From a virus: a stretch of DNA of 25,685 nucleotides. Both the position numbers and the translations under genes were made by a program. Positions 1 to 7,782 of the stretch are shown piece after piece. The first letter of the stretch is position 1. Each line of letters opens with the position of its first letter. The stretch is taken from positions 1-25,685 of the IMG/VR virus record IMGVR_UViG_3300005582_000090; one strand, given 5' to 3'. The notes under the pieces were generated by a model. That model did not search any database and was not told the DNA's origin. It saw only the letters and a list, made by a program, of their open reading frames with translations.

Positions 1-2
1 CA

Positions 3-677
3 GCAGCTACCCCTGCAATACGAGGTACTGACGCTAATACAGGTATATTCTTTCCAGCAGCCGACACCATTGCGTTCTCTGAAGGTGGTGCTGAAGCGAT
101 GCGTATTGACTCTAGTGGTATGGTAAATGTAGGAACGGGTGGAAATGGTGAAATTTATATTGGTAGAAACACAACCATTGCTAACGCTAAGTTGGAAGTT
201 ACTGGCAGCGCAAATATGCTTGTTACTAACAATACCGATACTGGTGTTGGAGCAATAAATGTTTTATATATTGTAAGAAATAATAATAATGTAGGTACTA
301 TCCAATGTACCAATATTGCTACTTCTTTTAACACATCATCAGATTACCGTTTAAAAGAAAATATTGCACCAATGACAGGTGCATTAACTACTGTTGCTGC
401 ACTTAAACCAGTAACCTATAAGTGGAAAATAGATGGTTCTGACGGTCAAGGCTTTATTGCTCACGAACTTGCTGAAGTCGTGCCTGATTGTGTTAGCGGT
501 GAAAAAGATGCAATGGAAACCTACACAGATGAAGATGGCAATGAGCAAACACGAATTAAGGCACAAGGCATTGATACTAGCTTTCTTGTAGCCACCCTTA
601 CCGCAGCAATCCAAGAACTTAAAGCAATCGTAGATGCACAAGCAGCACGAATTGCAGCGTTAGAGGCTGCCCCATGA
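3..677 (+). CDS. Tail fibre protein, C-terminal part with S74 intramolecular chaperone (5' partial)
   Basis: The reading frame is open from the window edge through codons before the first ATG (99), and they encode typical fibre sequence (NTGIFFPAADTIAFSEGG, then RIDSSGM), so the gene starts upstream. About 224 residues are visible. From nt 339 the protein reads SDYRLKENI, the Ser-Asp...Lys signature of the S74 chaperone that trimerises phage fibres and spikes and then cuts itself off. By analogy with endosialidase, cleavage falls before the Ser encoded at 339-341, and the Lys at 354-356 is the partner. The rest of the chaperone (QGFIAHELAEVVPDCV, DTSFLVATLTAAIQELKA) ends in a helix-forming heptad-like tail. 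The mature fibre would lack roughly the last 112 residues. The role is host recognition at the tail. The gene overlaps the next by 4 nt (ATGA). Confidence in the chaperone is high; the receptor-binding part is outside the window. Confidence 0.9.
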   Translation, partial: AATPAIRGTDANTGIFFPAADTIAFSEGGAEAMRIDSSGMVNVGTGGNGEIYIGRNTTIANAKLEVTGSANMLVTNNTDTGVGAINVLYIVRNNNNVGTIQCTNIATSFNTSSDYRLKENIAPMTGALTTVAALKPVTYKWKIDGSDGQGFIAHELAEVVPDCVSGEKDAMETYTDEDGNEQTRIKAQGIDTSFLVATLTAAIQELKAIVDAQAARIAALEAAP

Positions 678-886
678 AACAGACTATTCCTGCCCGAACA
701 CTAGAAGGTGGACTAATTGAGCCGCACCACGAAATAGAAGTGGTGTGTTCGGCTTGTGGTTACGACTTAGATGAAGCCGAATTGCAAGCCGATGTCTGCT
801 CAGACTGTAACGCTCCCTTAAACCTTAAACAACACATATCTATCCATGCGACATCTGTACCTGCCGCTGGTGGCGGAGTAATGTAA
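674..886 (+). CDS. Small zinc-ribbon protein, function unknown
   Basis: A 70-residue protein with two CxxC knuckles (C25-x2-C28 and C42-x2-C45) separated by 13 residues, the layout of a treble-clef or rubredoxin-like zinc ribbon. The C-terminal third is Ala/Gly-rich and probably flexible. An AGAGG about 7 nt upstream supports the start, and the ATGA overlap with the fibre gene suggests coupled translation. It sits between the fibre and the lysis genes. It could be a small virion component, a fibre assembly factor or a nucleic-acid-binding protein, and nothing in the sequence separates these options. The ORF is short, but its motif, ribosome-binding site and tight packing support it as a real gene. 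Confidence 0.75.
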   Translation: MKQTIPARTLEGGLIEPHHEIEVVCSACGYDLDEAELQADVCSDCNAPLNLKQHISIHATSVPAAGGGVM

Positions 887-895
887 GGTGAAGGT

Positions 896-1342
896 ATGCC
901 TGATCCATTCGGAATTACCGAGGGCGTTAAAGCCGTTACGAGCAGTATTAATGAATCGGTAAAGGCAAGCAAAGAATTATCTAAAGCAATTGACGGTGTC
1001 TTAGAATTAGCAGATTCAGCGGCAAAAGAAAGAACTGAGACAAGGAAAAAAGCTAGGCAAGTTAATCCTGATAGCGCAACGATTATTGAAGCAGTAGACG
1101 AATGGCAAAGACTTTTAATAGCACGGCAGTCAGAAGCAAAGATTCAAGAACAGATTACCAAAAAATACGGCAGTCACGCTTGGGATGAAATACAAGGTAT
1201 TAAGGCAAGAAAGTTGTGGGAAGAACGGCAAGATAGGTATTTAGAACAGCACGATAGGCGAGTTATGAAAAGCGTAATGTTGCTTTGTTACATATTTGCT
1301 GGTTGGATAGCATACGAATGTACTTGGGGTATGTGGAAATAA
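896..1342 (+). CDS. C-tail-anchored membrane protein in lysis region, unknown
   Basis: A 148-residue protein, mostly charged and predicted helical (residues 1-120, many Lys/Glu/Arg), with one hydrophobic segment near the C-terminus (about 125-143, VMLLCYIFAGWIAYECTW). This is a tail-anchored arrangement with most of the protein probably cytoplasmic. AAGGTG lies 5 nt before the ATG. It is the first of three consecutive membrane-protein genes before the endolysin, so a part in lysis or its timing is plausible (antiholin, holin partner). No lipobox or signal peptide is visible, so it does not look like a classical spanin. I do not recognise the family. Confidence 0.75.
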   Translation: MPDPFGITEGVKAVTSSINESVKASKELSKAIDGVLELADSAAKERTETRKKARQVNPDSATIIEAVDEWQRLLIARQSEAKIQEQITKKYGSHAWDEIQGIKARKLWEERQDRYLEQHDRRVMKSVMLLCYIFAGWIAYECTWGMWK

Positions 1343-1343
1343 T

Positions 1344-1961
1344 ATGGCTGAAGAAAAAATTAACGCCAACGACACGCTATCTAAAGTATTGGCGTATGTA
1401 GACTCACCGTTTAAATTGTTTGCAGTTATTTTAATGGCAGTTATTGCGTTTGCAGGTTACATTATTTATGACCATCAAGAATTAATTGTTGGTACTTACA
1501 AGGAAAGCCAAAGGCTGCCTAGTATTGCTGAAGATAGGGTGGATGATGTAGCGGTTCATTTGTTTAAAACAACTGACGCAACTGTAGTAGCAGTATTTAA
1601 AGTTAATCCTTTGTTTGGTACTCGAATACAGTACCGTGCCTACACAAAAAATGGCAGGGATAAAACGAATGATGGTTTAGATGTAGGGTTGTTTACTTCT
1701 AATCAGGCAAATAACCATGATGTAATAGCTTTAATGGCTAGTAATATACCTTGTGGTGAATACAAGGCGGCACAGTCAGAAATTGGACTTTGGTATATTG
1801 AAAAAGGGATGCGGTATGGTTGTAGAATTAGTGTACCGCCTGATCCCAGTAGGTTTGTAGGGCAGATTACGGTAGGGTGGGAGACGCCCCCAGCCGACTT
1901 AGAACAAGCAAAAGCAATGCTTTATATTGCTGCAACTATGTTATCAAGGAGTAAGAAATAA
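1344..1961 (+). CDS. Single-span membrane protein in lysis region, unknown
   Basis: A 205-residue protein with a short Lys/Glu-bearing N-terminus, one transmembrane segment at about residues 23-42 (KLFAVILMAVIAFAGYIIY) and a soluble C-terminal domain of about 160 residues. The positive-inside pattern is weak, but the arrangement looks like a signal anchor with the large domain outside the cytoplasm. The domain has mixed beta-type sequence and two cysteines (in IPCGEY and YGCRIS) that could form a disulfide in the periplasm. The gene follows its neighbour after 1 nt and overlaps the holin gene by 1 nt (TAATG), so it belongs to the lysis block. A spanin-like or signal-sensing role is possible but unproven. 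Confidence 0.75.
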   Translation: MAEEKINANDTLSKVLAYVDSPFKLFAVILMAVIAFAGYIIYDHQELIVGTYKESQRLPSIAEDRVDDVAVHLFKTTDATVVAVFKVNPLFGTRIQYRAYTKNGRDKTNDGLDVGLFTSNQANNHDVIALMASNIPCGEYKAAQSEIGLWYIEKGMRYGCRISVPPDPSRFVGQITVGWETPPADLEQAKAMLYIAATMLSRSKK

Positions 1962-2371
1962 TGTTTCCACTTACCGCATTAGTTGATGTTGGGATGAAAA
2001 TCCTAGACAAGTTTATTCCTGACCCTGAAGCTAAGGCTAAAGCCCAACAAGAACTTCTAAAGATGCAACAAGAAGGCAGGTTGGCTGAACTTAACGCTGA
2101 CAATATTGAAGCCCAAGAATTAACTAAACGCCAGCAAGCCGATATGGCTAGTGATAGCTGGTTGTCTAAGAACATCCGCCCAGGTACGTTAGTATTTATT
2201 TTGGTTGTATATACATCATTTGCGATTATGAGTGCGTTTGAAATGAATGTGCATCAACCCTATGTAGAACTGCTTGGGCAGTGGGGTATGCTGATTATGT
2301 CGTTCTATTTTGGCGGCAGAACGCTGGAGAAGATCATGGATATGAAGAGGTCAAAAGATGAGTCTAAGTAA
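1961..2371 (+). CDS. Holin, 3TM (GTA_holin_3TM-like) family
   Basis: A 136-residue protein. It begins with an amphipathic stretch (residues 1-20, MFPLTALVDVGMKILDKFIP), then DPEAKAKAQQELLKMQQ and a long charged helix, followed by SWLSKNIRPGTLVFILV and a second hydrophobic stretch. Membrane segments are seen at about 75-93 and 103-118. The order DPEAKAKA...D-x-W-x-x-x-x-RP...membrane helices is typical of the gene-transfer-agent/phage 3TM holin family. Such holins make the inner-membrane lesion that lets the endolysin reach the wall. The next gene, overlapping by 14 nt, encodes the peptidase. Family assignment is by motif recognition; the number of true membrane passes is uncertain. Confidence 0.8.
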   Translation: MFPLTALVDVGMKILDKFIPDPEAKAKAQQELLKMQQEGRLAELNADNIEAQELTKRQQADMASDSWLSKNIRPGTLVFILVVYTSFAIMSAFEMNVHQPYVELLGQWGMLIMSFYFGGRTLEKIMDMKRSKDESK

Positions 2372-2786
2372 ACACTTTACCTTTGAAGAGCTAACGCACA
2401 CAGACCATCGTGAGTTTGACAATACCCCAAATGTAGAAGAAACCGAAAATTTAACTCGATTGGCAGAGTTCTTAGAGCAAGTTAAAGAGGTGTTAGGTGG
2501 TAAGCCAATTATGGTTAACTCCGCCTTTAGGTCAGAAGCCGTGAATAATGCCGTTGGAAGTCGCAACACCTCACAACATCGCATAGGATGTGCTGCTGAC
2601 ATTCGTGTTCCAGGCATGACGCCAGATGAAGTAGTCAAAGCAGTGATTGCATCAGGGATTGGATACGATCAGATTATTCGTGAATTTGACAGGTGGACAC
2701 ACATTAGCGTACCCAATACAAAAGACATGACACCACGCCGACAAGCGCTTATCATTGATAAGCAAGGCACACGTTCATTTTCCTAG
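2358..2786 (+). CDS. Endolysin: M15-type zinc peptidase (Peptidase_M15_3-like)
   Basis: A 142-residue single-domain enzyme. The N-terminus, HFTFEELTHTDH, is the usual opening of phage M15_3 peptidases. The active site is visible: NSAFRSEAVN (residues 54-63), SQHRIGCAAD giving zinc ligands H74 and D81, and RWTHIS giving the third ligand H115. The expected activity is cleavage of the peptide cross-links or stems of peptidoglycan at the end of infection. There is no signal peptide or cell-wall-binding domain, so export should depend on the holin encoded just upstream. AAGAGG 7 nt before the ATG sits inside the end of the holin gene. Confidence 0.92.
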   Translation: MSLSKHFTFEELTHTDHREFDNTPNVEETENLTRLAEFLEQVKEVLGGKPIMVNSAFRSEAVNNAVGSRNTSQHRIGCAADIRVPGMTPDEVVKAVIASGIGYDQIIREFDRWTHISVPNTKDMTPRRQALIIDKQGTRSFS

Positions 2787-2795
2787 GGTAAACCC
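2786..2795 (+). promoter_or_regulatory. Short palindrome around the start region of the nozzle gene
   Basis: GGGTAAACCC is a perfect 4-bp-arm inverted repeat lying between the endolysin stop codon and the ATG at 2798. The only Shine-Dalgarno-like bases for the next gene (AGGG, 2785-2788) fall in its left arm. A weak hairpin could therefore reduce initiation. It is short and may be chance. Confidence 0.25.
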
Positions 2796-2797
2796 GA

Positions 2798-4843
2798 ATG
2801 CCATTACAGAAGCTCCAGTTCAAGCCAGGTTTAAACAGGGATCAAACTAACTACACCAACGAAGGTGGGTTCTTTGAGTGCAATAAAGTGCGCTTTCGCT
2901 CTGGTTATCCTCAAAAGATTGGCGGCTGGCTTCGTTACGGTACCTCTACTGTAGCTGGCATCTGTCGGCAGGTATTTAACTGGATTACCACGTCTTCGGA
3001 TAACTACTTAGCCCTAGGAACATCAAAAAAACTTTATATTGAGGCAGGACAGACTTTATACGACATCACGCCTATACAAGCTACTTTTGTTTCTCCAGCA
3101 ACAGATAACTGCTTTACCACTGTAAACGGATCTAAAACCGTCACTGTGACTATAACGGCTCACGGAGCTTCAGATGGAGATTACGTTACTTTTTCTGGAG
3201 CGGTAGCAGTGGGCGGAATCTTAGCGGTTACTCTAAATACAGAGTTTATTGTTGATCAAGTAACGTCAAGCACTTTTACGATTACCGCTGCTACTGCGGC
3301 TACGTCTTCTACTTCTGGAGGCGGTACTGGAATTACAGCTGCTGTTCAAATACCTATTGGTAACAACAATGCTTCGGCAGGATATGGCTGGAGTGCGGGC
3401 ACATGGAGCCGTTTGTCTTGGGGTTCTGGTAATCCTACACCTGTAGTCAACCCTCAGCGGGACTGGTTCTTGCAGAACTTTGATAACGACCTTGTGGCTA
3501 ATATTCGTAATGGCGCAATTTACTATTGGCAATATTCAGGTGGTGTGGGAGTTAGAGCTACTTTACTTTCTGCAACGACTATAGACAGCGTAGCCCCAGC
3601 AGACGTTCCTACGCAGGCAATGCAGGTTCTAGTCTCCCAGAACGATAAACATTTACTCTGTTTTGGTGCTACCCCTTATGGGGGAGGATCATTTGACCCC
3701 CTATTAATCCGCTGGGCTACCCAAGATCAGCCTAATGTTTGGACACCTTTAGTCACTAATTCGGCAGGTTTTATACGGGTTTCCCGTGGTTCAGCCATTG
3801 TTTGTGCAATTGCAACAAGGCAAGAGATTCTGGTCTATACCGAAGGAACCTTAAATTCCTTCCAGTTTGTAGGAACCACAGACGTTTTTAGTCTTAACGA
3901 ACTTGCAGACAATATCTCCATTATTGGTCCTCGTGCTGTTGTAGCCGTCAATAACACCGCCTATTGGATGGGGCATGATAAGTTCTATGCCTACACAGGA
4001 CGGGTTGAAACTTTGCCTTGTACCCTAAGAAATCACGTTTTTCAAAACTTTAACTACGACCAAGCCGACCAAGTTGTTTCAGGAACTAATGAAGGCTGGA
4101 ACGAGGTATGGTGGTTCTATCCCACGGCAGGTAGTCAAGTTAATGACGCCTACATCATTTACAACCATTTAGAGAAGATTTGGTACTACGGTACGATAGA
4201 TCGTACTGCGTGGTCAGACTCGTCTTTAAGGGAATACCCTCAAGCGCTTACAGGAACCTACGTTACAGGTTCTATTACCTCTACGACTTTAACAGTCACT
4301 GCGGTCTCGGTAGGCATTTTACAAGTAGGTTCAGTCATTACTGGCACAGGCATTTCTGTAGGAACCACAATAACGGCTCTAGGCACTGGCACTGGCGGGA
4401 TTGGAACTTACACCGTTAATATCTCTCAAAGTGTCGTATCAACTGCTATAACGGCTGATAGTATTATTTACAATCACGAAGAAGGACTAAATGACGGCAC
4501 GGATGCGATGACCTCGTTTATTGCGTCTTCGGACTTTGACCTAGTAGACGGAGATCAGTTTATCTTGACCAAACGGATTATCCCTGACCTCAATTTTGCT
4601 GGATCGACTGCCGCCCTACCTGCGGTCACAATGTACATAAAACCACGGAACTTCCCTGGCAATGCCTATTCCAACGTAGATTCCGAGCAAGTCATTGAGA
4701 CCTCGGTAGACGTATATACCGAACAGATCTTTATGAGGGCTAGGGCACGGCAGATGGCAATTGAGATTGAATCAACTGATTTAGATGTCCAATGGCAGTT
4801 AGGTAGTCCTAGACTTGACGGCAGACCAGATGGGCGCAGATAA
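2798..4843 (+). CDS. Virion structural protein, probable tail nozzle/tubular protein (P22 gp10/T7 gp12-like)
   Basis: A 681-residue protein opening [19 protein letters not shown], then a segment typical of environmental podovirus structural proteins ([22 protein letters not shown]). Repeated short beta blades ([52 protein letters not shown]) fit the beta-propeller-like nozzle proteins that close the tail. Two inserts stand out. Residues about 105-178 resemble the FCCH-type beta module of many phage proteins ([17 protein letters not shown]...STFTITAAT). Residues about 488-552 form a Gly/Thr-rich VTGS...[12 protein letters not shown] module. Without them the core is about 540 residues, close to P22 gp10 (472). 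The start overlaps nothing and the stop overlaps the next ATG by 1 nt. Structural role likely; the nozzle assignment is inference. Confidence 0.6.
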   Translation: MPLQKLQFKPGLNRDQTNYTNEGGFFECNKVRFRSGYPQKIGGWLRYGTSTVAGICRQVFNWITTSSDNYLALGTSKKLYIEAGQTLYDITPIQATFVSPATDNCFTTVNGSKTVTVTITAHGASDGDYVTFSGAVAVGGILAVTLNTEFIVDQVTSSTFTITAATAATSSTSGGGTGITAAVQIPIGNNNASAGYGWSAGTWSRLSWGSGNPTPVVNPQRDWFLQNFDNDLVANIRNGAIYYWQYSGGVGVRATLLSATTIDSVAPADVPTQAMQVLVSQNDKHLLCFGATPYGGGSFDPLLIRWATQDQPNVWTPLVTNSAGFIRVSRGSAIVCAIATRQEILVYTEGTLNSFQFVGTTDVFSLNELADNISIIGPRAVVAVNNTAYWMGHDKFYAYTGRVETLPCTLRNHVFQNFNYDQADQVVSGTNEGWNEVWWFYPTAGSQVNDAYIIYNHLEKIWYYGTIDRTAWSDSSLREYPQALTGTYVTGSITSTTLTVTAVSVGILQVGSVITGTGISVGTTITALGTGTGGIGTYTVNISQSVVSTAITADSIIYNHEEGLNDGTDAMTSFIASSDFDLVDGDQFILTKRIIPDLNFAGSTAALPAVTMYIKPRNFPGNAYSNVDSEQVIETSVDVYTEQIFMRARARQMAIEIESTDLDVQWQLGSPRLDGRPDGRR

Positions 4844-5142
4844 TGGGAATGCAACGATTTCGGGCACCAGCTCTTCCGCTTGCAACACCAGATTACGATC
4901 AACAACAACTGTCTCAGCTTATTGGTGTTTTAAGACTTTACTTTACGCAGTTGGATTCCAACGTACCTTTACAGGCAGACGGGATCAGGCTATTAAATCT
5001 ACCAACATCGGGGTACAATTTGCCAAACGGCACTGTATTTCAAGTTGGTGAAGACTTAAAGATTGTTGTACCTAACATTTCTTATCTATTTGGAGTATCA
5101 GCCACAGCTAGTGTGGGGACGGTAACGGTAACTATTATATGA
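4843..5142 (+). CDS. Small virion-block protein, unknown
   Basis: A 99-residue protein. The N-terminus is Pro/Gln-rich (APALPLATPDYDQQQ), followed by an amphipathic helix (LSQLIGVLRLYFTQLD) and a beta-rich C-terminus ending in TASVGTVTVTII. Its ATG overlaps the stop of the probable nozzle gene (TAATG), so it is probably translated with it, and its product may bind the nozzle or the vertex. No transmembrane helix and no catalytic motif are visible. I do not recognise it, but similarly short proteins often follow this structural gene in environmental podoviruses (general recollection, not a database result). Confidence 0.7.
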   Translation: MGMQRFRAPALPLATPDYDQQQLSQLIGVLRLYFTQLDSNVPLQADGIRLLNLPTSGYNLPNGTVFQVGEDLKIVVPNISYLFGVSATASVGTVTVTII

Positions 5143-5151
5143 AAGACATCT

Positions 5152-5706
5152 ATGGGATTTTTTGACAGCTTAGTTCCTACTGAACAATACCAAGCCCAGA
5201 CGCTGGCAAAACAGTCTGGTGGTCAAGGTGCGCCTATTCCAATGACTCCAATGCAGCCGCAAATGGCTCCCGCAGGATTGCCAGGTATGCAGCCGCAGAC
5301 TATGGCAAAAGGTGGCTTGGCTGCTGCAAATGAGCAAATTCAACAAACTCAGATTATGAAAGTAATTGCTAATTACTTTAAAAATGCAGGGATGCCAGTA
5401 GATAAAGCAATGGAAGGCGTTAAAAAAGAAATGGCAAACGGCCTTAAGTTGATTCCATTTGAAAGCTCTGTTATGGGATTTAAAGAGTTAGGGAAGAGTG
5501 TTGCTCAAATTCACTTCTTTACAGTGGGAACCATGCAAGACTTGGCAAATGATATTCAATACTTTTATAAGTACTTAAAAGATAATGGAATTAAAACTAT
5601 ATATGACTCAGTTCCAGCGCCAATTACTGTTCAAATGCTACAAAAATTGGGTGCAAAACCAGAAGAATCGGATAATCCAAAGTACAAATTCAAGGCAACA
5701 ATATGA
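5152..5706 (+). CDS. Virion-block protein with possible degenerate GNAT fold
   Basis: A 184-residue protein. The first 60 residues are Met/Pro/Gln/Gly-rich and probably disordered, including TMAKGGLAAA, a GG-[L/I] motif shared with the two large proteins encoded downstream. Residues about 64-184 look globular: an opening helix (IMKVIANYFKNAGMPVDKAM), then SVAQIHFFTVGTMQDLANDI, a helix, GIKTIYDSV and PITVQMLQKLGAKPEE. The order of a central strand, a helix, then 'PI-x-x-Q-M-L-x-K-L-G-A' resembles the C-terminal half of GNAT acetyltransferases, but the acetyl-CoA-binding [RQ]-x-x-G-x-[GA] loop is not seen, so catalysis is doubtful. It overlaps the following cupin-like gene by 4 nt (ATGA). Confidence 0.65.
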   Translation: MGFFDSLVPTEQYQAQTLAKQSGGQGAPIPMTPMQPQMAPAGLPGMQPQTMAKGGLAAANEQIQQTQIMKVIANYFKNAGMPVDKAMEGVKKEMANGLKLIPFESSVMGFKELGKSVAQIHFFTVGTMQDLANDIQYFYKYLKDNGIKTIYDSVPAPITVQMLQKLGAKPEESDNPKYKFKATI

Positions 5707-6122
5707 CATTAGTTGCAACAAAGCCTAAGAAAGCCTCTCTTTTAGAGAAGCAACTTGGTACTTTGTACGGCGCTGCTGCTGCCCAGCCGCAGATTAAATG
5801 CGAAGAAAGGCATCACTTTGGACCAAATATCTACATTAAAGAAGTAACCATGCCTGCTGGCGCTTTAATTATTGGCAAGCCGCATCGAATGGAACATCTG
5901 TGCAATATGATATCTGGACGGATGTTTATCTTACAAGAAGACGGATCAAAGAAAGAACTTATAGCGCCCATGACGTTTATGGCTAAACCAGGACGCAAAG
6001 TAGCCTACATAGTAGAAACAGTTGTTTTCCAAAACATTTATTCGACCCCTGAAACAGACATTGAAAAGTTGGAAAATATGTGTGTAGATAACTCAATACC
6101 TCTATTAGAGGAAGGGAACTAA
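5703..6122 (+). CDS. Cupin-like (double-stranded beta-helix) protein
   Basis: A 139-residue protein. After an Ala-rich start, the sequence alternates short strands and turns: VTMPAGALIIGKPHRMEHL (residues 48-66), then the block SGRMFILQEDGSKKELIAP, MTFMAKPGRKVAYIVE and VFQNIYSTPETD. A 'PAG...H-x-x-x-H...G...PG' order is the cupin pattern, with H61, E64 and H65 as possible metal ligands, although a full H-x-H...H set is not obvious. It could be a small structural beta-barrel of the virion rather than an enzyme. ATGA overlap with the gene before it and a 1-nt gap to the gene after it place it firmly in the virion operon. Confidence 0.65.
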   Translation: MTLVATKPKKASLLEKQLGTLYGAAAAQPQIKCEERHHFGPNIYIKEVTMPAGALIIGKPHRMEHLCNMISGRMFILQEDGSKKELIAPMTFMAKPGRKVAYIVETVVFQNIYSTPETDIEKLENMCVDNSIPLLEEGN

Positions 6123-6123
6123 T

Positions 6124-7347
6124 ATGGCATTCGTTGCAACAGCTACAGCCGTTGGCTTTGGAAGCGCTATTCTTGGAACCGCTATTATTGGCGCTGGCGT
6201 TGGTGGTTTATATAGTGCTGTTACTGGTGACGGAGATATTCTTAACAGTATGCTGACAGGAGCGCTGATTGGTGGTGCTGGCGCTGGCTTAATGACAGCT
6301 GCGGGAGTTGGAGGGTTTGGTGCGGCTGCTACTGCTGCTGAAACTGCTGCTGCAGCTGGAGCTACTGGATTAGGATCTGCTGGACCTGCAGCAACCGCTG
6401 TTAATATTCCTACCGCAGCTCAAATGGCTTCAATGACTCCTACACAAGTTGCTGCAATGACTCCAGCGCAATTAAATGCTGTAGCAGCAAGTCAAGGAGT
6501 TCTTGCTGAAGGTGCAGCCACCCTTCCTGGAGCCAATATGTTTGTTGCGCCTGAAATAATTACCCCAGATATTATGGCTGCATCAGGTAAGATTGCGGGT
6601 ACTGTACCTCCTACTATGTCAAACATGAAAGCACTTGGATATGGTTTAGCTGGAACATCAGCTATGCAGCTATTAGGCGGAAGAGGTAAAGGAGCACAAG
6701 GTCCCGCATCTGATCCTGGCATGATCCGCCCGTTTGAGTACACATCAACACCAAATGAGCCAACAGGCAATTACCCAGCTCCTTACGCTACAGCATCGTA
6801 TGATGAATCAGGTAATCCAGTTATGGATACTAGAGAACGTAATCACTTTGATCAGAAATTTACTGCATTAGAACCATACTCAGCCAAAATTGGCACTGTA
6901 AATCCAAATTTGCCGTTGCCTGCAAGTAGCTCAGTAAACGCTGCCAATGGCGGGATTATGCGTAACTATGATGATGAAATGGGCAGGGACGATACATCTT
7001 TAGACCAAGGCAATATGCAAAAAGGATTATTTGGGTTAGGTTATGCCCATGGTGGCGCAGCCAATCTAGGAGATTATTCAGATGGTGGTCGCTTACTTAG
7101 AGGTCCAGGCGATGGCGTATCTGACAGCATTCCAGCTACGATTGCCAATAAACAGCCTGCTAGATTAGCGGACGGAGAGTTTGTCATACCAGCTCGAATT
7201 GTGTCTGAATTAGGCAATGGTTCTACCGATGCTGGTGCTAAACGTTTATATGCCATGATGGATCGTATTCAAGCTGGTCGTAAAAAAACCATAGGTAAAA
7301 AGAATGTTGCAAAGGATACAAAGGCTAAAAAGCACTTATTAGCATAA
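6124..7347 (+). CDS. Gly/Ala-rich virion protein, probable internal (ejection) protein
   Basis: A 407-residue protein. The N-terminal 75 residues are strongly hydrophobic and Gly/Ala-rich (FGSAILGTAIIGAGVGGLY, LTGALIGGAGAGLMTAAG), like membrane-inserting parts of ejection proteins. The middle holds a degenerate tandem (QMASMTPTQVAAMTPAQLNA). The C-terminus (about 320-388) carries a block seen in many phage virion proteins: GGRLLRGPGDGVSDSIPATI, PARLADGEFVIPARIVSELG and AGAKRLYAMMDRI, then a Lys-rich tail. NGGIM, HGGAA and DGGRL repeat the GG-turn motif of its neighbours. AAGGG about 8 nt upstream of the ATG is a good ribosome-binding site. Expected site: inside the capsid or tail, delivered into the host envelope with the DNA. 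The role is inferred from composition and context. Confidence 0.65.
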   Translation: MAFVATATAVGFGSAILGTAIIGAGVGGLYSAVTGDGDILNSMLTGALIGGAGAGLMTAAGVGGFGAAATAAETAAAAGATGLGSAGPAATAVNIPTAAQMASMTPTQVAAMTPAQLNAVAASQGVLAEGAATLPGANMFVAPEIITPDIMAASGKIAGTVPPTMSNMKALGYGLAGTSAMQLLGGRGKGAQGPASDPGMIRPFEYTSTPNEPTGNYPAPYATASYDESGNPVMDTRERNHFDQKFTALEPYSAKIGTVNPNLPLPASSSVNAANGGIMRNYDDEMGRDDTSLDQGNMQKGLFGLGYAHGGAANLGDYSDGGRLLRGPGDGVSDSIPATIANKQPARLADGEFVIPARIVSELGNGSTDAGAKRLYAMMDRIQAGRKKTIGKKNVAKDTKAKKHLLA

Positions 7348-7782
7348 ATGTTACAGAGCGCCCAATCATTTGAAGCCAAGCAGATTGCAGCAGATATATT
7401 GCTTAGAGAAGTTGGCGTTCAACCTTGTAGCGATTTGCAAGCCTTGTTTTGGGTAGATAAAGAAAATAAAATTGAATGGATAGTAGGTTATACAGCTTTT
7501 ATAGGAAAAACATGCCAGATGCACGTTGTTAATTTAAGCGATACAGCTTATTTACCAAAGAAACTTGTGCGTGGTGCGTTTGACTATCCGTTTAATTATT
7601 GTGGCTTAGAAAAAGTTTTTGGTCTTGTAGACAGTAATAATGTTAGAGCTATGGAATACGATCAAAAGTTAGGATTTAAAGAGGCCATACGGTTTGCAGA
7701 AATGCACGATAGTGGTGGCGATCTTGTAGTTTTTGAAATGAATAAAGCTGACTGTAGATGGATTAAGGAACGCAAAAAATGA
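7348..7782 (+). CDS. GNAT-family N-acetyltransferase
   Basis: A 144-residue protein with recognisable GNAT features: strand IEWIVGYTAF (residues 42-51), strand QMHVVNLSD, helix LPKKLVRGAFDYPF, then LEKVFGLVDSNNVRAMEYDQ with the conserved Asn pair N97-N98 and Y104, and KLGFKEAIRF (G109-F110) before the last strand GGDLVVFEM. Phage GNATs of this shape often lie among virion genes; the substrate is unknown and could be host or virion protein amino groups, tRNA or a small molecule. The ATG follows the preceding stop directly with no visible Shine-Dalgarno, so translation probably depends on re-initiation. It overlaps the next gene by 4 nt. Confidence 0.85.
   Translation: MLQSAQSFEAKQIAADILLREVGVQPCSDLQALFWVDKENKIEWIVGYTAFIGKTCQMHVVNLSDTAYLPKKLVRGAFDYPFNYCGLEKVFGLVDSNNVRAMEYDQKLGFKEAIRFAEMHDSGGDLVVFEMNKADCRWIKERKK

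Noticed and set aside
896-1961. Calling the two membrane proteins a spanin pair
   Set aside because: No lipoprotein signal (lipobox) in either, and the first is tail-anchored rather than N-anchored.
4180-4419. 79-codon alternative-frame ORF in the nozzle gene
   Set aside because: Arg/Tyr/His/Cys-rich product arising from the Thr/Gly-rich insert; improbable composition and fully contained.
4815-5051. 78-codon ORF overlapping the start of the 99-aa gene
   Set aside because: Ser/Thr/Arg-rich frame shadow; the 4843 ORF has the TAATG junction and better protein character.
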